From NCBI RefSeq assembly GCF_033807575.1, contig NC_084726.1, positions 6,820,001 to 6,884,000 on the forward strand: DNA of 64,000 nucleotides, written 5' to 3'. Both the position numbers and the translations under genes were made by a program. Below the pieces are notes generated by a model that made no database searches, was not told the DNA's origin, and was given only the letters and a program-made list of their open reading frames with translations. This DNA is from Cydia pomonella. Taxonomy: Eukaryota > Arthropoda > Insecta > Lepidoptera > Tortricidae. Of this stretch, positions 21,598-33,104 are shown in pieces (the first letter of the stretch is position 1; every line of letters begins with the position of its first letter).

Positions 21598-21888
21598 CTG
21601 TATCTTTAGGTATTTAAATAAAAGTAAACAAACAATTTGTAAAATTTCGGTTAGTTATAACATTTATTGGTTAACCAACCAAATTTTTTTTTGTTTTAAT
21701 TTATTTGGAGCATTGGCGACACGGCCATGTTAACCAACCAAATACAAAACCGCCTGGATCTGTCACTGAACGACCTGATTTCAACCTACATTATTTAAAC
21801 ATGTAATGTTCTCATCTACCCTCAACTGGCCTAAGGAGCCATTTGAGGGTAGATTTCGTTTACTTTTTTTAAATACCTAAAGATACAG
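21598..21888. mobile_element. MITE with CTGTATCTTTAGGTATTTAA ends, copy 1
   Basis: Ends CTGTATCTTTAGGTATTTAA and TTAAATACCTAAAGATACAG. The interior has GGTTGGTTAACC-like and CTACCCTCAA blocks. Copy 2 at 27219-27826 contains nested insertions. Confidence 0.87.
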
Positions 21889-23072
21889 AGTTATAGATAA
21901 GGTAAACGTGCCAATGTTTGTCTGTATTAATACTATTAATATAGTTTACACGTCAACTATTGCTGCAGTGCCAAGTAAAATTTTAATATTTTTTTGCTTT
22001 TTTGTGCACCTTTAATTTACTTCTGCTTGCCATCTTACATTACATCATGATTTCGACTACGGGATTTTTTTTATTTAGAATATAGTTGTAGCTTTTAAGA
22101 GTTAGGGAACAACATACAGACTGGTTTTATATATATCTAAGCGTTTACAAACAAGATCTAAAATCATGAAAAACTTGTATTTTTCAGAAATATGGCTTTT
22201 AGGTATGCTTAGAATCTCAAATCATATTTATTTTTCATCACACTTGCTCGAAAAAGTTCTTATTTCATGCAGGTGTACTGAAGAACAAAGGCCTATTTTG
22301 TTCCCGCGGGAGTTATGGATTATGAAAAAAAAGCTATTTTTTTTTAGATTATGTCACTTTTATATACAAACCAAGTAGCATAAATTTGTTTTACTATTAA
22401 AATACTGACGTTTATAATTTAATATTTTTGTTTGTTTTAAATTAAATAATTCGATTAATTTAACAGGCGTTTAAAATATTTTTACATTATTATTATTAAT
22501 CGTGGCTGAATGCCGGATAGGTCTGTGCCCTCGATGCTAACCTGTCAAGAAATTACAAAATGGCGGACGAATGTTTGATATGTCACCGTATTTAAGAATT
22601 ATTTCGTTTAAATTTTAGTTTTTTCTTCGCAAGTGTGATGAAAAACATTGTGTGTAACTCCGGGGGTTAGAATATTGCAAACTCGGGTCTTTAATTCCCT
22701 CCAGCCTGCGGCTGTCGGGAATAACCACCCTCGTATCCAAATTTTCACTTACCCCCCTCGTTGCAAATCATGTGTTGTAAAACGAATATTACGCTTTGGA
22801 TTTTCTGTAACCCCCTCATGAATGACAGATCTTGCCAATAATGTCCTAAAATCTGTCAAACTACCCTCATAAAATATTTTTGGGTTTGTATTTTGTAATT
22901 TCATTTTGAGAAATTCTAAATTTCGTATCGAACTAAGTTATTCCATAAGTTGTTATTGTTAAGTAACAATAATTTAACATCAATAAAGCGAAATATTTTT
23001 ATATTCATTTTTTTATTTTTCTCTAACACCCTTTTCCGGGTTCCGTAGCTAAAATGGCAAACACTGAACCCT

Positions 23073-23211
23073 TAAGAATGACTCATGCTAGACCGGGCCG
23101 GGAGCAAGAGCTTCCGGTGCTTCTTTTTCTATAGAAAGCACCACGTGATCACCGATCAGCCGTCATAGATAGTGCCCGGCCCCGGGCCGGTCTAGCGTGA
23201 GTCATCCTTAA
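23073..23211. mobile_element. MITE with GACTCATGCTAGACCGGG ends
   Basis: AATGACTCATGCTAGACCGG and CCGGTCTAGCGTGAGTCATC arms, inserted in or replacing part of an AGGGTTCCG-family repeat stub. Confidence 0.85.
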
Positions 23212-23470
23212 AGGCCACAGCACACACCGGTTGGGTGTGCGTAGATGTGTCTAGAAACCGTGCACGCACTGTTGTCTATGTCAGTGGTGTGCCGTCTGCC
23301 GTCTCTCATAAGGATCTATATTACTACGCGCACGTACGCACATTCGGTGTCTACAGGCCTTTATAATTTGTCATGTCACAGCCATTTTACTCGGAAACTA
23401 AGATATTTTTTAATGAAATTACTATTTCGTTTAAAATTTATAAAACTCAAAATCGCGTTTCTCCAATATT

Positions 23471-23589
23471 CAGCGTCATCTATTGAATTGAAGTTTATTG
23501 GCCAAAGGCCTAAGCGCCGAATTAAATGGACGGAACCAAACGGAACTGAGATTCAAAATAACTCAACTTCCGTTCAATAGATGGCGCTG
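23471..23589. mobile_element. Short inverted-repeat element
   Basis: CAGCGTCATCTATTGAA and TTCAATAGATGGCGCTG arms around a core with GGAACC/GGAACT motifs. Confidence 0.7.
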
Positions 23590-23685
23590 CAAACCCGAAA
23601 CGCAACTGTCACTGTCGCACTAATATGGAAGAGGGATAGAGAGAGAGAGAGAGATGACTACGCTACGCTACGGAGCGTTAACGAT

Positions 23686-23836
23686 AAGGCCGGGGTCGTT
23701 TTCACCCGCCGCCCGCGGCCGACAGCGGCCCGCCGCCCGCGGCGTCTGAATGGTATGTTCGGGAATGCTCGGGAGTGGTCGTTTTCGCCCGCCGCGTGCG
23801 GCGTCCCCCACGGCGGGTGAAAACGACCCCGGCCTA
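23686..23836. mobile_element. GC-rich MITE
   Basis: AGGCCGGGGTCGTTTTCACC and GGTGAAAACGACCCCGGCCT arms, with the core repeating the GTCGTTTTC-CGCCGC theme. Confidence 0.85.
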
Positions 23837-24170
23837 AGCCTGCGGGCCCTGCGGCTAAGTACCTAGAGGTGTAAGCGCTGAACAAAGGGTTATTCCCAAT
23901 GATTTTTTCGCATAGGTATTATTCCATTCATTTTTGTTATACTTGTTCTCGTTCTAACAGCTTTGTCCTTCTTTTATCATTCTTCGGGGTCTTTGGGTCT
24001 GGTATTCTTTTCTAACTTGGCTTGCCAAATGCAAATTTGTAGCCAGTATATTCTTAAGTTTTACGGGTTTGATTGAGGTAGCTGCCATACAAGGCAAAAG
24101 CATATCGTAAGTGAGATTCTCATGGAATGCCCCCAAATTGACGGAACCATAGAGAAATAAGAAGTAAGCA

Positions 24171-24296
24171 TAGAGTGCTCACTCCATACATCAATTTTAG
24201 TACCGATCAGTACCGCTTATAATTCCGCTGCTAGATGTCTACTACGAAAATAATAAGCATATTGGTATCAAAACTGATGTATAGAGTGAGCACTCG
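24171..24296. mobile_element. MITE with AGAGTGCTCACTC ends
   Basis: TAGAGTGCTCACTCCATACA and TGTATAGAGTGAGCACTC arms. Confidence 0.85.
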
Positions 24297-24515
24297 GACC
24301 TACCTTTTGAGGCGTCAGTGACGTCATCCGTCTACGACTTGAATATTTAATTACTGCCATTTTGTACAGATATTGTCCTTGTCTCATTCACCGTAGAAAA
24401 AAAAACGCATTAATAATTACGTATCACCAAACTGTATTTCTATCATAATTTACAACATAAAAACATACAATGCAGCGTTGTACACATAATTCTAACATTT
24501 TACTATACATATACA

Positions 24516-24663
24516 TTAACCCCCTTATTCATAAACGTATACTAAAGTTGACAAGCCGCTAATAATCGTTTGTCCCTTTCCGACGTATTGGTATTATAGA
24601 AAGGGACAAACGATAATTAGCGGCTTCTTAACTTAAGGAGACGTTTATGAATGAGGGGGTTAG
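24516..24663. mobile_element. MITE with TTAACCCCCTTATTCATAAA ends
   Basis: TTAACCCCCTTATTCATAAA and TTTATGAATGAGGGGGTTA arms; the inner arms CGTTTGTCCCTTTC/GAAAGGGACAAACG also pair. Confidence 0.88.
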
Positions 24664-24830
24664 ACATTATTGCTTTCGAGTCTCACAGTCTTACTTACAT
24701 CGGTTATGGAAAAATCAACTTAAAATCCTTAACAAAACGGTTAAAAATTAAATAACTCATCAGTGTCACTGGTAACTGGCTCCCTAAGGAAACAAACCAC
24801 TACCGATGTATTCTCTCTAAACCTTAGTCT

Positions 24831-24996
24831 TAGAGCATTTAGTAATTGGAGACGCCTTGTCTGTAATTTTCTGTACAAAAGTCTGCCGATTTTTACGTGA
24901 ATAGCCATGTCAGTCCATACAATAAGTATGACCATTGGGCAAGGTTTCGGCAGAGGGGTGAACTCTTAAAGGCGTCTCCGGTTATTAAATGCTCTA
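24831..24996. mobile_element. MITE with TAGAGCATTTAGTAATTGG ends
   Basis: TAGAGCATTTAGTAATTGGA and CCGGTTATTAAATGCTCTA arms, each next to GACGCC/GGCGTC. Confidence 0.75.
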
Positions 24997-25127
24997 AACG
25001 CATAAATAAAATTACAAACATATATATATGCTAACTACTTCCCAATAATTGGCACTAAAACCAGGCATTGGCACCTATTTTTGTAGGAAAGTAACCACTG
25101 ATGGCTTAAAATTTATAAGGTAAAGGC

Positions 25128-25380
25128 ATAGTACAAAGAGTGGGGAAGTAGAGGTTATCTTCATACAAACGCAGCGCGCGCTGCTTGTATGTGTGCGCCA
25201 TAGTATCTTTACATTGCCGCACGCACATTCAAACAAAAGCCCCGGCTGGCGCACTGAGAAACGGGTCGACATTTTGTTTGAGTGTGGGTGCAGCGACGCA
25301 TGGATACTATGGCGCACACATACAAGCCGCGCGCGGTGCGTTTGTATGAAGATAATCTACTTCCCCACTCTTTGTACTAT
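25128..25380. mobile_element. Large palindromic MITE
   Basis: ATAGTACAAAGAGTGGGGAA and TTCCCCACTCTTTGTACTAT arms extend about 85 bp each through TTCATACAAACGCA and its complement. Confidence 0.88.
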
Positions 25381-26178
25381 AATACTTGTAAAGGTGCCAA
25401 CCACAGGCGAGGTGTCATAAATAGGGTAGTTAGCCATAAGTATCCATGGATACCAACATGATAGCTCTGACTCGGAAAACCCCAGTCACTTACGTTATAT
25501 CAAAGACATGCAAATAATAAAGACTGCTAATTTTATGTATTAGGTGAAGGCGAATCAACTTTTTCATGTCACTCGTTGCCATGGTTAAATTCTCCTGGGT
25601 CACTCTTTTTAAATTTAATTGTATAGCATTTAACGTCAAAAACATATTTTTCGGTAGGTACTTGCAAGATCTTTCCATACCGGGCCATCTAGAGTTGGAC
25701 CAATCTAACTCTGCATGGCATCTGCAATTACATAGTGTGACTGTGTTGTTTATGTCAAATTTATATCAAAATATGACGTCACTTCCTCACTTTATACTAT
25801 TCAAGGCTGTGCAAGTAGTATATTTTTTTGTATATGTTTACTTTTCACTAAATCGTGAATAAAGCAATCTGTCAGTTTGCACAATTCCTGACATGTCTGA
25901 CAATGACAATAAAGAGTCGAAATTGAGAGGGACACTAATATTTTTGAAAGAAATTTATCGCGGTTTCAATGTTGGGTCCATTCTAGTTACATAACATAAG
26001 GTTTCATGTTATGCAAACGAGGCAGTTAATTTCGATGACCACAAAACACAACTTTAGACTGATATTAGCAGTCTTTGCCGTTTACACGTCTCTGACTGTA
26101 CTAACACACATACGATTATCATCAAACTTCAATATGACTTATTTCTTGCGTGATCATTTGTACAGTGACATAAAACCA

Positions 26179-26428
26179 TTGATATATATTTAAGGACGGG
26201 CCTTACGGGCACTAAGAATGGTGCTAGTTCAGTGGTGTCATTCACGAATTCGCGCCAATCGTGCAGTCTAACGCAGCTAGTTGCGACCAATCGCGCGCGT
26301 GATGCAAACTCGTCCATCAATCGCATTGTGGCGTTAGACTGCACGATTGGCTCGAATTCGTGGGCGTGACACCGCTGTACTGGCCTTATTCTTACTGCCG
26401 TAAGGCCCGTCCTTAGATATATGTCAAT
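26179..26428. mobile_element. MITE, CTTACGGGCACTAAGAATGG family, copy 2
   Basis: TTAAGGACGGGCCTTACGGG and CCGTAAGGCCCGTCCTTAGA arms; best-preserved copy. Confidence 0.87.
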
Positions 26429-26622
26429 GCATAAAACAGATATTTAGGTACAAAAATAGTATACAATACTATATTATATACATATTCAGCGTAATTTAAT
26501 CCTTTTCTGCTTTAGGTATAACATGTGCAGTCAACATCAAATAGATAGTGACGGTCAGTGGTCAAATATATCGTAACTTGTCTTAGTTACCATAGAAATC
26601 AGCATGTGTTCTGATTCTGATA

Positions 26623-27036
26623 TACACGGTGTTCCACGAAAAACCCGAAAGATTTTAACCACGCATTTCTGAGGCCAAAAGAATGTTTGACGAGTTTAGG
26701 TCAATTTTGCCAAAAAAAAATTTTGGTTTTTTTCGTTGTTTTTCCTGCATTTGTACATAAAAATCAAATGTTATTAGTAAACCTGTCACTTAAAATAGGC
26801 GAGTGCCATTTTACTACAGTAATTTAAGTATTGGAGGCCCTAAAGCGCTCCAAAGCTGTATCCGGTTACTTTTTTTGCTGTTCGAATAAATTTGTTAGTA
26901 ATATTGAATGAGCTAGTTTCTTTTACTCATATATTCCCTAACAATCCCTCACAAATAAAGTTTAAGCAGTTGGTCTTGAAATATGATCAGGAATACACTA
27001 TTAAAAACTTTCGGGTTCTTCGTGAAGCACACTGTA
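26623..27036. mobile_element. Inverted-repeat element, CCACGAAAAACCCGAAAG ends
   Basis: TACACGGTGTTCCACGAAAA and TTCTTCGTGAAGCACACTGTA-type ends. A fragment of its interior (GCGTGGTTAAAATCTGTCGG, inverted) recurs at about 21118-21151. Confidence 0.75.
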
Positions 27037-27291
27037 TTTGTCAACTTTGACCATCACTAAAGTAAGGATGCTAAGCACGAATAATTTCGCACATTGACCC
27101 GCCTGTTTCTTTTTCTATCGCACGCGCAATTATATTGCTGTCCCTTCGATGATGTCGGTAAATGCCAATGTGCGAGCGGGACAGCTATATAATTATGGAA
27201 ATTGTTTATACTCTGACTGGTATTTAAATAAAAGTAAACAAATTCTACCCTCAAATGGCTCCTTAAATCAGTTGAGGGTAGATTAAAACAT

Positions 27292-27450
27292 TATAGGTAA
27301 AAAACTTAAGTAAGTCACCTGTTGTATGTAGTTGTGACGTGTTCGAATAGACATTTGTTTTGTTTGTGTGTGTCTTTTAAACATGTATTGTCTATTCGAA
27401 CACGTCACAACTACATACAACAGGTGACTTACTTAAGTTTTTTACCTATA
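27292..27450. mobile_element. Nested palindromic MITE
   Basis: ATAGGTAAAAAACTTAAGTA and TACTTAAGTTTTTTACCTAT ends; the arms of about 65 bp are nearly perfect, through GTGACGTGTTCGAATAGACA. Confidence 0.9.
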
Positions 27451-27525
27451 CAAGATTAAATAATGTAGGTTAAATTTAGGTCGGTTAGTGACAGATCCAG
27501 GCGGTTTCGTATTTGGTTGGTTACA

Positions 27526-27743
27526 TAGCCTTACGGGCAATAAGAATGGGGCCAGTACAGCGATGTCACGAATTCAAGCCAATCGTGAAGTCTAACGCCA
27601 CAACGCGAGTTCCCAATTCCCATCATGCGCGCGATTGGTCGTAAGTCGCAACTAGTTGCGTTAGACTGCACGATTAGGTCGAATTCGTGAGTGACACCGC
27701 TGAACTAGCACCATTCTTGGCCCGTCCTTAGATATATGTCAAT
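27526..27743. mobile_element. MITE, CTTACGGGCACTAAGAATGG family, copy 3 (nested)
   Basis: Left end truncated at ATAGCCTTACGGGCAATAAG; right end CCCGTCCTTAGATATATGTC. Confidence 0.8.
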
Positions 27744-28796
27744 GGTTGGTTAACCAATGAATGTTTTAACTACCCGAAAATGTACAAATTGGTTGTTTAC
27801 TTTTATTTAAATACCTAAAGATACAGATAGTAAATGGCCAAGAGGCTCAATTTCTTTTCGATGGAGTTATAGAAAAATATATCAATAAGAAAAAAAGAAA
27901 CAGGCAAGGCTAAGGCCAAAACTGACCTTAAAAGTGCTTTAAGGTTCCAATTTATGTTACAAACTACAAAGCACATACATTTTCTTCATAATTATATAAA
28001 TCTCAATTTAATTGACATTCAGCAAAGTATTTTTTACCTACATTTCATACACATATATTACTTACTACATATAAAAACAATACAATTCATAGTTCACAAA
28101 AAACATCAACTTGGGAAAAAGCTGAACTGAATTTTTTTTGACTCTTTTAATGTCACAATCATTTGCATAATACCATATTACATTATACACTCAAATCAGT
28201 AAAAAAGGGTCACCTCATTATAGAAATTTACACACAAAGTGACCGTTTCATTTAAACTAGTGTTGTTTTTCACCATTTTAGCACATTATTACAATCAAAA
28301 GGGACAAAGATCACAAGCATGGAGTTACAGACGCCTTCAGATATATCGGAGCGGCCAAGGTGTTCATAAATATCTGATCAAAGCCTCTACTATCAAAACG
28401 TTAAGGTGCCGTAGCTTTAGAGACGGGAGTTATTGAAAAATCGTTTTTTTAAATCACAATATTCACAATACAGTTGCCATAATCATGGAATCTTCAGAAT
28501 TTTCTCTAGTGACAATCGATTCAAACAAGGGCGTAGTCATTCAGTGAAGTGGGGGGGGGGGGGGGGCAAGTTGATATCACCGGGGGCCGAAGGGGGGCAG
28601 AGGCCATAAATTTTACCTGTCTATACCCATGGATTCGAATCCTGGTTAATTACACTTTCGCTTGATACAAAACAATCACGAACATAGGTCTAAAACGCAC
28701 TTTAAAATTTGTCACAATTTATGTACAAAAGTTAAAAATATCCAAATTGCTTCTAAATATGCGCCATTTTATTTTTGAGGGGACTCATCGATTATT

Positions 28797-29079
28797 AGGG
28801 TTCCGTACCCAAAGGGTCAAACGGGACCCTATTACTGAGACTTTGCTGTCCGTCCGTCTGTCACCAGGCTGTATCTCATGAACCGTGATAGTTAGACAGT
28901 TGAAATTTTCACAGATGATGTATTTCTGTTGCCGCTATAACAACAAATACTAAAAACAGAATAAAATAAATATTTAAGGGGGGCTCCCATACAAAAAACA
29001 TTTTTTTTTTGCCGTTTTTTATAAATAATGGTACGGAACCCTTCGTGCACGAGTCCGACTCGCACTTGCCCGGTTTTTT
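28797..29079 (+). repeat. AGGGTTCCGTACCC-family repeat, copy 3
   Basis: Full-length looking: starts AGGGTTCCGTACCCAAAGGG and ends GTCCGACTCGCACTTGCC with a T-run. Confidence 0.8.
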
Positions 29080-29512
29080 GTTAAAACTTATAACAAATTA
29101 AAATTCAATAACATGACTACCACGGTCCCGAGCACGCGCATCCCTCTCGCTTACGCTCAGTGAGAATCAGCGAAGAAGACGAATTTACGGGGCCTTAAAG
29201 TGAGTCCCGTGGCCACTCCGTTATATCTGATGGCAACCGCACCTACTTCCAATATATCCTGAAGGAAAATTAATTAAATACAAGTACACAATTAAGTCCT
29301 TTTCAGTTGAAATAACATTTTCATAAACATAACATATGACTGTTCTGAATTGATTAGATAAAAGGACTATGGGCAACTTTGTATGGAGCCTGATCCAAAA
29401 ACCAATAGAAATGAGAGTAAGGTCATTAGATCGGTATTTCTATGTACTTCATTTCGTTCTACAGACACCAACCGGAATTCAATCGCAGAACTGAAATATT
29501 TGTATTTTAGTC

Positions 29513-29672
29513 AAAATGTCATCACTCTTATTACCTAGGCAATAGAGAACAAGTAAGTAAATTAATTGCTGCAAGGTAGATGTTCGCGCACCGCTGCAAG
29601 CGGGGCAATCTATTCGCCGCGCTCGCCCAGCGGTGGACTCCATTACCTAGGTAATAAGGGTGATGACATTTT
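29513..29672. mobile_element. MITE with CATCACTCTTATTACCTAGG ends
   Basis: AAAATGTCATCACTCTTATT and AATAAGGGTGATGACATTTT arms around a GC-rich core. Confidence 0.83.
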
Positions 29673-30197
29673 CCACTTGGGTGACCATAGAACGACCATA
29701 CACCGACCGAACGACCGTACATAGAAATACCTATAGGGAGCGTGCGCGTTGGAGGGTCTGCCATCTTGTGGCCTGAATCGGAACCATAAACATGTACATT
29801 TACACGTAACGTGTTTTCTTGTGCATAGTAGGTTCTGCCATCTTGTGGGCTACATCGGAACAATTAAAATCACATTTACGTCTCGCGCCAAAAATCTGAC
29901 GGCTCCTGTGCTGCCTCCTACAGTTCATGCACGCTCCCTATCTAATGACTTAATTCTCAACTCTGTTGGTTTTTTAATCATTTTGACGCATAGTCCTTTC
30001 GTTTTTGTTTCTAAAAAAGATTGAAACGCTTCATTCATGATGGCGACAAACGTACAGAACGCACTTATACATTAATGGTCTCTCCAAACGTCAGCGGTAA
30101 ACGCATAAGATTCGCGTTTCGATTAAATTCGTTGCTCTTACTTAATCAGCAATTATTTAAAAACGCATGCCATTTGTTGCATCGTTTATAGATTCTT

Positions 30198-30514
30198 TAA
30201 GGCCAGTCCTGACGGAATGATGAAATCGACCGATTTGATCAGAAAACAAATTGGCGTCGATTTCCAATGTAATCACCAAATTTAGATTTATGGTAATTTT
30301 GAGCGCTCCGAATTAAAAAATAAACTCAAAGGCGAATAACTAGCATCACAGATTGGTATTCTTGCATCCGCATCTCCATTTTATCGGTAATATCGGTCAT
30401 AATCGGCGGCCGAAATTGGCGAACCAAATTAGCGTAGGCGTCCGCACAACCTGATTTGATCAGACAATTTAATCAGATTGTCGAAACATTGTTCCCATCT
30501 GGACTGGCCTTTAC
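30198..30514. mobile_element. Inverted-repeat element, TAAGGCCAGTCC ends
   Basis: TAAGGCCAGTCCTGACGG and CATCTGGACTGGCCTTTA ends; the interior has TTTGATCAGA repeats. Confidence 0.65.
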
Positions 30515-30766
30515 GCCTCCACTGACATCGCCGATAATACAGTGCGATTTGTGTTACTTTCCAGCATTTGATCGATCAATTGAACTAGCTTAACCGGCAA
30601 TTCTCAAAAATCGCATGTTATTTCTTGCAACGTAAATGGAGTTCTTTAAAGCACTAACAGACGGACGTACCGGATCACGACCTTGGGCCGGTCAGCTTAT
30701 CTCTCTCGCTTTCACTCATAGCTGCGTCCTTAACGCACGTACGGCAAACCTGTCACTCGATCGAAC

Positions 30767-30896
30767 AGGGGGCCTACCGCGTAATCCGAAATTCTTGAAT
30801 TGCGGACGTTTTTCTCAACTCCAATGAAGGCGTAATTAGAGTAACAGAGAAAGATGCCCGCAATTTGCGAACTTCGATTTACGCGGTTATAGCCCA
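30767..30896. mobile_element. MITE, GGGGGCCTACCGCG family, copy 1
   Basis: GGGGGCCTACCGCGTAATCC and TTCGATTTACGCGGTTATAG arms with CAATTTGCGA. A relative is at 36581-36712. Confidence 0.75.
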
Positions 30897-32296
30897 GGCC
30901 TCGGACCGTACAGTCAGCATCAATAGTAGCGGGTGAAACAACGCACCAAAAATATCTGACACTCATTTGTAATATACACATGAAACTTTGGTTTACAATA
31001 ATAAAACCACATAAACGTATCAAGATCAAAGAATAAAAACCTTCAAGAGAATCTTTATCGACAAGCATCGGTAGCGTCAATTAATTTATAAAATTAAAAC
31101 AGTTTTGCCAGCAAACGTTTTTATTCTTTGATAATTATTTAAATAAGATCGCTAATCTTAATTTAAAGGTTAGACTTCATAATAACAAAACAATTGTCAA
31201 CTCTTTGCAGCCACGCGAACTAGAAAAATCTTATCTATAATTTCTAGGACCGACTTACATTTTGTAAGTCATTGCGTAAGAGTCAAAAGTATTTGTCTCT
31301 CATTCCAACTTACTAGTGTAAGTCAGATTTAATGTCAAATTTACATAATTATCTTAATTACCTAAAATCTTGTTTCACGCAGATAACCGGTGCAAATAAC
31401 CAGGGAAAGGATTTTTTTTACAAATAAACAGATCAGGAAAATGTCGTTACTGTTCACTGGTAATTAAATTTCATGCAGTTATCTGCGCAAATCAAGGACT
31501 AAAATCAACTGTTCCCTTTTTCAAATTCGCGTGTGACGTCAGAATAAATTTGGAGACCACTAGTGACATCTAGTGTCGAAGTCGGAAAGCTAGACAGTTA
31601 ACTCTGGTAACGATAGATGGCGTTGTTCTGAATGGATCATTAGTTCATCGCGCTTTCGAAAAAAGAAAACAGTTGAATTTAAAAACTATCATGACTCGTT
31701 TAAAACAATATAAGACACGTAATGTCAAAAGGCGTGACTGTGTCAATATTGTTTTTTATTTTCAATCTTATTGACTAGGCGACAAGATTGAGAAAATCAG
31801 AACGAACCAATATCGATGTAGCGACTAAAACATACCACACACAATGGTAAACAACACAACACAACATAACATATTACATCTACCTGTTAGCCAATGAGGC
31901 TTTTTAGACAGCGAAATAAATATCCATAACTTTAATCCCTTATAAATAAAGTTCAACATACAATGAATATTTATAAACGTTCACTCACGTGTTTCGATCC
32001 GTTTGGAGGTCCTTCATCAGCCACGACTACAGCGCGATGTGTATTCAGACAATAATATGACAGAATCTCATGGGAGTCTTCTATTTTAAAGTAATAAACA
32101 TATTGAATGATTCACGCTTAGTTTCACTAGACTTAAACCGACCGGACAATCAATCGATCGATTGAACAAGATGCATGTAACTGCGTCGAAATATCGGGAG
32201 CTCAGAAACAATATAAAAGGTAATCACGGTTTATATCCCGTTCGATTTAAGTCTAAATAAACTTATTGAAGTGTCACGGACTTTAAATATTGAGAA

Positions 32297-32302
32297 TTTA
32301 TT
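32297..32302 (-). terminator. Candidate poly(A) signal of NC2-alpha
   Basis: AATAAA on the minus strand, 214 bp beyond the stop codon. No other evidence. Confidence 0.35.
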
Positions 32303-32515
32303 GGACATTTTATAGTTTAAGTATTGAACAACTAAAGAAACCCGTGATACACGGGAGTAATCTCCCACCATAATAATTGTGTTTTGAAAGCAATAAATCT
32401 TGCAATAACTTTTTAACAAAAACGTCAAAATAAAATGTTTTTTATACAGCTTGAAAAACCCCATTGCATAGCAAACAGCACTTACAAAATACAAAAACAA
32501 AACTTACAAACGTAT

Positions 32516-33104
32516 TCAGGTATCATAGTCTTCATCGATCTGTAGATTTCCCGTCAAATCTATGTCAATATGCGGCGTAGGTTTGAACTTCTTAACTTCC
32601 TTAACCTCCTTATATGGTTTTGAATTTTGTTTTTGTAATCTCGGTTTTTCTAAAGCGGGGCTTAAAACTTTTATCTCGGGGGCGGCTAAGCTTTTTGAAA
32701 AGTCTATGTTTAATATTGGTGTCACAGGCGTGTTATTGTTCTGTATTGGTACATCTACGTAGAATTTCGTTGGCTTTGGCACGTCGACTTTTGGGACGAA
32801 GTTTGAGGTTGAGGGTTGCGCGTAAGTTGGGTTGGGGGTTATGACACTAGTTTGCTGTACCTCATCAGGAAGGGTTTCTTGGTAAAAGTTTGCACGAACT
32901 TTTGGTTCTGTTGACTTTTTTGATAAATCCATGACTGTATCTGTGGAGACTATAGTGGAGGTGGGTTCGTGCCTATGCCTATGTATTTCGGGGTCTAAGG
33001 AGATGCTGCGAGGCATTTCTCTTTGGATCCGTGGTCGGACTTCACTGCTGCTGGAGCTATTGGAGTCTTCTCTGGCTAATCGGCGAGGAGCTGAGTCTGA
33101 AAAT
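32516..33104 (-). CDS. NC2alpha: NC2-alpha exon 5, C-terminal tail and stop
   Basis: Of two nearby AG acceptors only TTGTTCAG (exon start 33104) keeps the frame with exon 4 and gives SSRFSDSAPRRLARED. It encodes a Ser-rich, Pro-rich, partly basic tail and ends DEDYDT before TGA at 32518-32516. The frame extends further upstream but that part is intron and a MITE. Confidence 0.88.

Larger units (their letters stand above)
27219..27826. mobile_element. CTGTATCTTTAGGTATTTAA-type MITE, copy 2, carrying two nested MITEs
   Basis: The left end GGTATTTAAATAAAAGTAAAC and right end TTTACTTTTATTTAAATACC match 21598-21888. Inside lie a 159-bp palindrome (27292-27450) and a CTTACGGGCA-family MITE (27526-27743). 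Confidence 0.85.
19872..32515. other. Intergenic region between convergent lines and NC2-alpha, mostly transposon debris
   Basis: No conserved protein-coding sequence was found in these 12.6 kb. Open frames are short and overlap repeats. The region is AT-rich and carries at least fifteen inverted-repeat elements, listed separately, plus a G homopolymer near 28552-28566 and an approximate direct repeat of TCTGCCATCTTGTGG at 29757 and 29835. The 3' UTRs of the two genes enter from each side. Confidence 0.7.

Noticed and set aside
28552..28566. G homopolymer as a G-quadruplex element
   Set aside because: A single run of about 14 G with no partner runs nearby; it may be a sequencing or slippage feature.
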